A DNA stretch of 64,000 nt from Saccharofermentans sp. Its GTDB lineage: Bacteria > Bacillota > Clostridia > Saccharofermentanales > Saccharofermentanaceae. The translations under genes were made by a program, and so were the position numbers. The notes beneath the pieces were generated by a model. The model made no database searches. It saw nothing but the letters and a program-made list of their open reading frames with translations, and was not told the origin of the DNA. The stretch covers positions 434,001 to 498,000 of the forward strand of contig JAEFAZ010000002.1 in NCBI GenBank assembly GCA_016292135.1. The letters run 5' to 3'. Below, piece after piece: positions 62,411-64,000 of the stretch (the first letter of the stretch is position 1; each line of letters opens with the position of its first letter).

Positions 62411-63968
62411 GATCAACGCTTTATATACCAATGAGATGATAAAGATCATCCGCCGTCCTTCCGTAATCTTCGTTCTGGTATTGCTGGCCCTTTCTTCCAT
62501 ATTATGGCCTATCCTGCTGTCTTCATTGTTAATGATGTCAATGGATGAAGCAGAGCTCTATTATTCGAGGGAGTATTATGAAGACCGACTGAAGAACATT
62601 AATGATGATATAGGCAATGCGGATGATTATATGACCGTAGAAACGGTAAGCATCGATGTCAACGGAACAGTCAAAGACGTTCCCATGACCTTGTATTCTG
62701 CGGATTACGATCAAGTCAATGCACTTGCCTATAAGGAATGTTTTGAAGACATCCTGGCTAATTATGATTTCGAGAAATATCCGATCGGAAAGACATGGTT
62801 GTCTTATATGACGGCGATGCAGTATACGGTCTTTAATCAAGATTATTACGTCATGAATCTGGATCCTGTTGAGGAACGAGATGCAGCTTGGCTGTCAAAT
62901 TACGAGACAATGGGGAAGGCTGTTGAAAGCATGCGCAAGGCTTTGATGCAGCATGAATATGAGCCCTACCGCGAAGCGGTTATCCTGTCCTGTAAAGCGC
63001 ATAACATCTCTGATTATTCTGAGCCTGAAAATATCAGTCGTTTGGCTGCGACTGATCCCAATGGTGAATTGGGTTTTTCAGAAGGCGAATACCTGGTGGG
63101 ATATTATACCCAGATATCAGATAAAAAAACGAAACTCGATACCGGTATGGGATACAGTTTCGATCTGCCCCGTATCCTGACTGAAGAACAAAAGGTGCAG
63201 AATGCAAACGGGATAAAGATCCTGGAATATAAGATCCAAAAACATAATACTTATGACAGAATCAGTGAGGGTGCTGTTGAAGTAATAAGCATCACCAGAG
63301 AGATCAACCAGTTCGTCCTGATCATTTTGCTGATTTTGATCGCAGGCAGCAGTGTTTCACAGGAAATGGCTACAGGATCCATAAAGTCTCTGATAATAGC
63401 TCCGGTAAGGCGGTGGAAGATATTTACTGCAAAGCTCATGTCGATAGTAACATGGATGCTGGCAGCATCGATTATCATGAGCATACTGGTCTTCATCTCG
63501 ATAGGCTGCTACTTCGGTTTCGACAAGATCCCGACATATCTTTTTGTTGCCGGAGGAGCAGTTGCAGAAATGCCCTTCATATTCTATCTGATCCTTTCTG
63601 ATCTCGTTAAGAATATATGGATATTCTTCTATGCTCTTGTTGCCTTCATGATCTCCTGTTTTACGAAGAACACCGGAGTTTCCGTAGGTATATCGGTCGG
63701 TATGCTCCTGGCCCATTCCATGCCCCAGTATTTTGTCGATACTAAGCTTCCCAGAGTCTTCCTGGAATTCACTCCGTACGCCAATATGAACCTTGTTAGT
63801 CAATGTTTCCCTTATGCGGATCTTATGTTTGCAGAGCAAGGCGTCTCCTTGTTTGAAAATATAAGCATTGACAATCCTTTATGGTTTTCCATTGCATATG
63901 TGGTCATATTGACCTTCGTTGTCCTGTTCATCGCATACGATGAGTTCACCAGGAAAGACTTTCAGTAA
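62403..63968 (+). CDS. ABC-2 type transporter permease
   Basis: The 521-residue permease uses TTG 62403 as start; a strong GGAGGAGGT (62387-62395) is correctly placed and no other start is near. A first membrane segment (about 20-42) is followed by an extracytoplasmic domain of about 250 residues, then five or six more membrane segments. SVSQEMATGSIKSLI is the typical ABC-2 coupling motif. With the ATPase it forms an exporter or self-protection pump. The large outer loop suggests substrate or ligand capture. Confidence 0.87.
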   Translation: MHKINALYTNEMIKIIRRPSVIFVLVLLALSSILWPILLSSLLMMSMDEAELYYSREYYEDRLKNINDDIGNADDYMTVETVSIDVNGTVKDVPMTLYSADYDQVNALAYKECFEDILANYDFEKYPIGKTWLSYMTAMQYTVFNQDYYVMNLDPVEERDAAWLSNYETMGKAVESMRKALMQHEYEPYREAVILSCKAHNISDYSEPENISRLAATDPNGELGFSEGEYLVGYYTQISDKKTKLDTGMGYSFDLPRILTEEQKVQNANGIKILEYKIQKHNTYDRISEGAVEVISITREINQFVLIILLILIAGSSVSQEMATGSIKSLIIAPVRRWKIFTAKLMSIVTWMLAASIIMSILVFISIGCYFGFDKIPTYLFVAGGAVAEMPFIFYLILSDLVKNIWIFFYALVAFMISCFTKNTGVSVGISVGMLLAHSMPQYFVDTKLPRVFLEFTPYANMNLVSQCFPYADLMFAEQGVSLFENISIDNPLWFSIAYVVILTFVVLFIAYDEFTRKDFQ

Positions 63969-64000
63969 ATACATATCATAGTTTGATCCTTAAGAGACTG

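Overview
This 64 kb window looks like chromosomal DNA of an anaerobic, low-to-mid GC Gram-positive of the class Clostridia (Bacillota). The pointers are SepF, AddAB, MutS2, a barnase-type RNase, three large exported proteins with C-terminal S-layer homology (SLH) repeats, Gram-positive style ribosome-binding sites, and TTGACA/TATAAT promoters with short U-tracted terminators. Genus cannot be fixed from the sequence. No rRNA, tRNA, insertion sequence, phage or CRISPR array was recognised. Nearly all genes lie on the + strand. No gene-free stretch exceeds 300 bases.

Layout. 1-2152: the 3' end of a sirtuin gene, then a CPBP membrane protease overlapping a surface-lipoprotein barnase homologue. 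2212-11120: pfkA followed by a tight run of lipid or carrier-protein genes: acyl ligase with fused carrier domain, two PlsC-type acyltransferases, a second acyl ligase, a free acyl carrier protein, an LRAT-phosphopantetheinyl transferase fusion, and an O-antigen-ligase-like membrane protein. This is my first candidate for an undescribed system. 11413-15958: mutS2 and two CPBP proteases. 16067-27469: two SLH surface proteins flanking a PLP-enzyme, HlyD-like, yggS, sepF block. 27735-30614: tandem zinc-ribbon membrane paralogues.

30639-36877: a PhoU-like protein followed by two soluble diguanylate cyclases with LacI-type sugar-binding sensor regions. The first also carries a GH16-like glucanase domain whose catalytic glutamates are replaced, so it probably senses rather than cuts glycan. 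This is my second candidate. 36983-38176: a lipoprotein with a Glu-Ser-Lys tract. 38329-40856: a Zn/Cd-type efflux cassette (SmtB/CadC-like repressor with a clear operator, separate HMA chaperone, P-type ATPase). 40931-45154 (minus strand): a 1407-residue SLH protein built from about 30 beta-helix turns.

45377-52708: addB-addA. 52705-53685 (minus strand): tadA and a small zinc-ribbon protein. 53931-55764: a zinc-ribbon membrane protein and the main sigma factor. 55798-60836: an Rnf-like cluster with C, D and a G-like subunit plus a polytopic protein; rnfE, rnfA and rnfB are absent and the covalent-flavin motifs look eroded. This is my third candidate. 60913-63968: a small membrane protein and an ABC-2 type exporter.

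Common themes are cell-envelope building and remodelling (acyl chemistry, SLH proteins, CPBP proteases), intracellular carbohydrate/c-di-GMP signalling, and housekeeping DNA repair.
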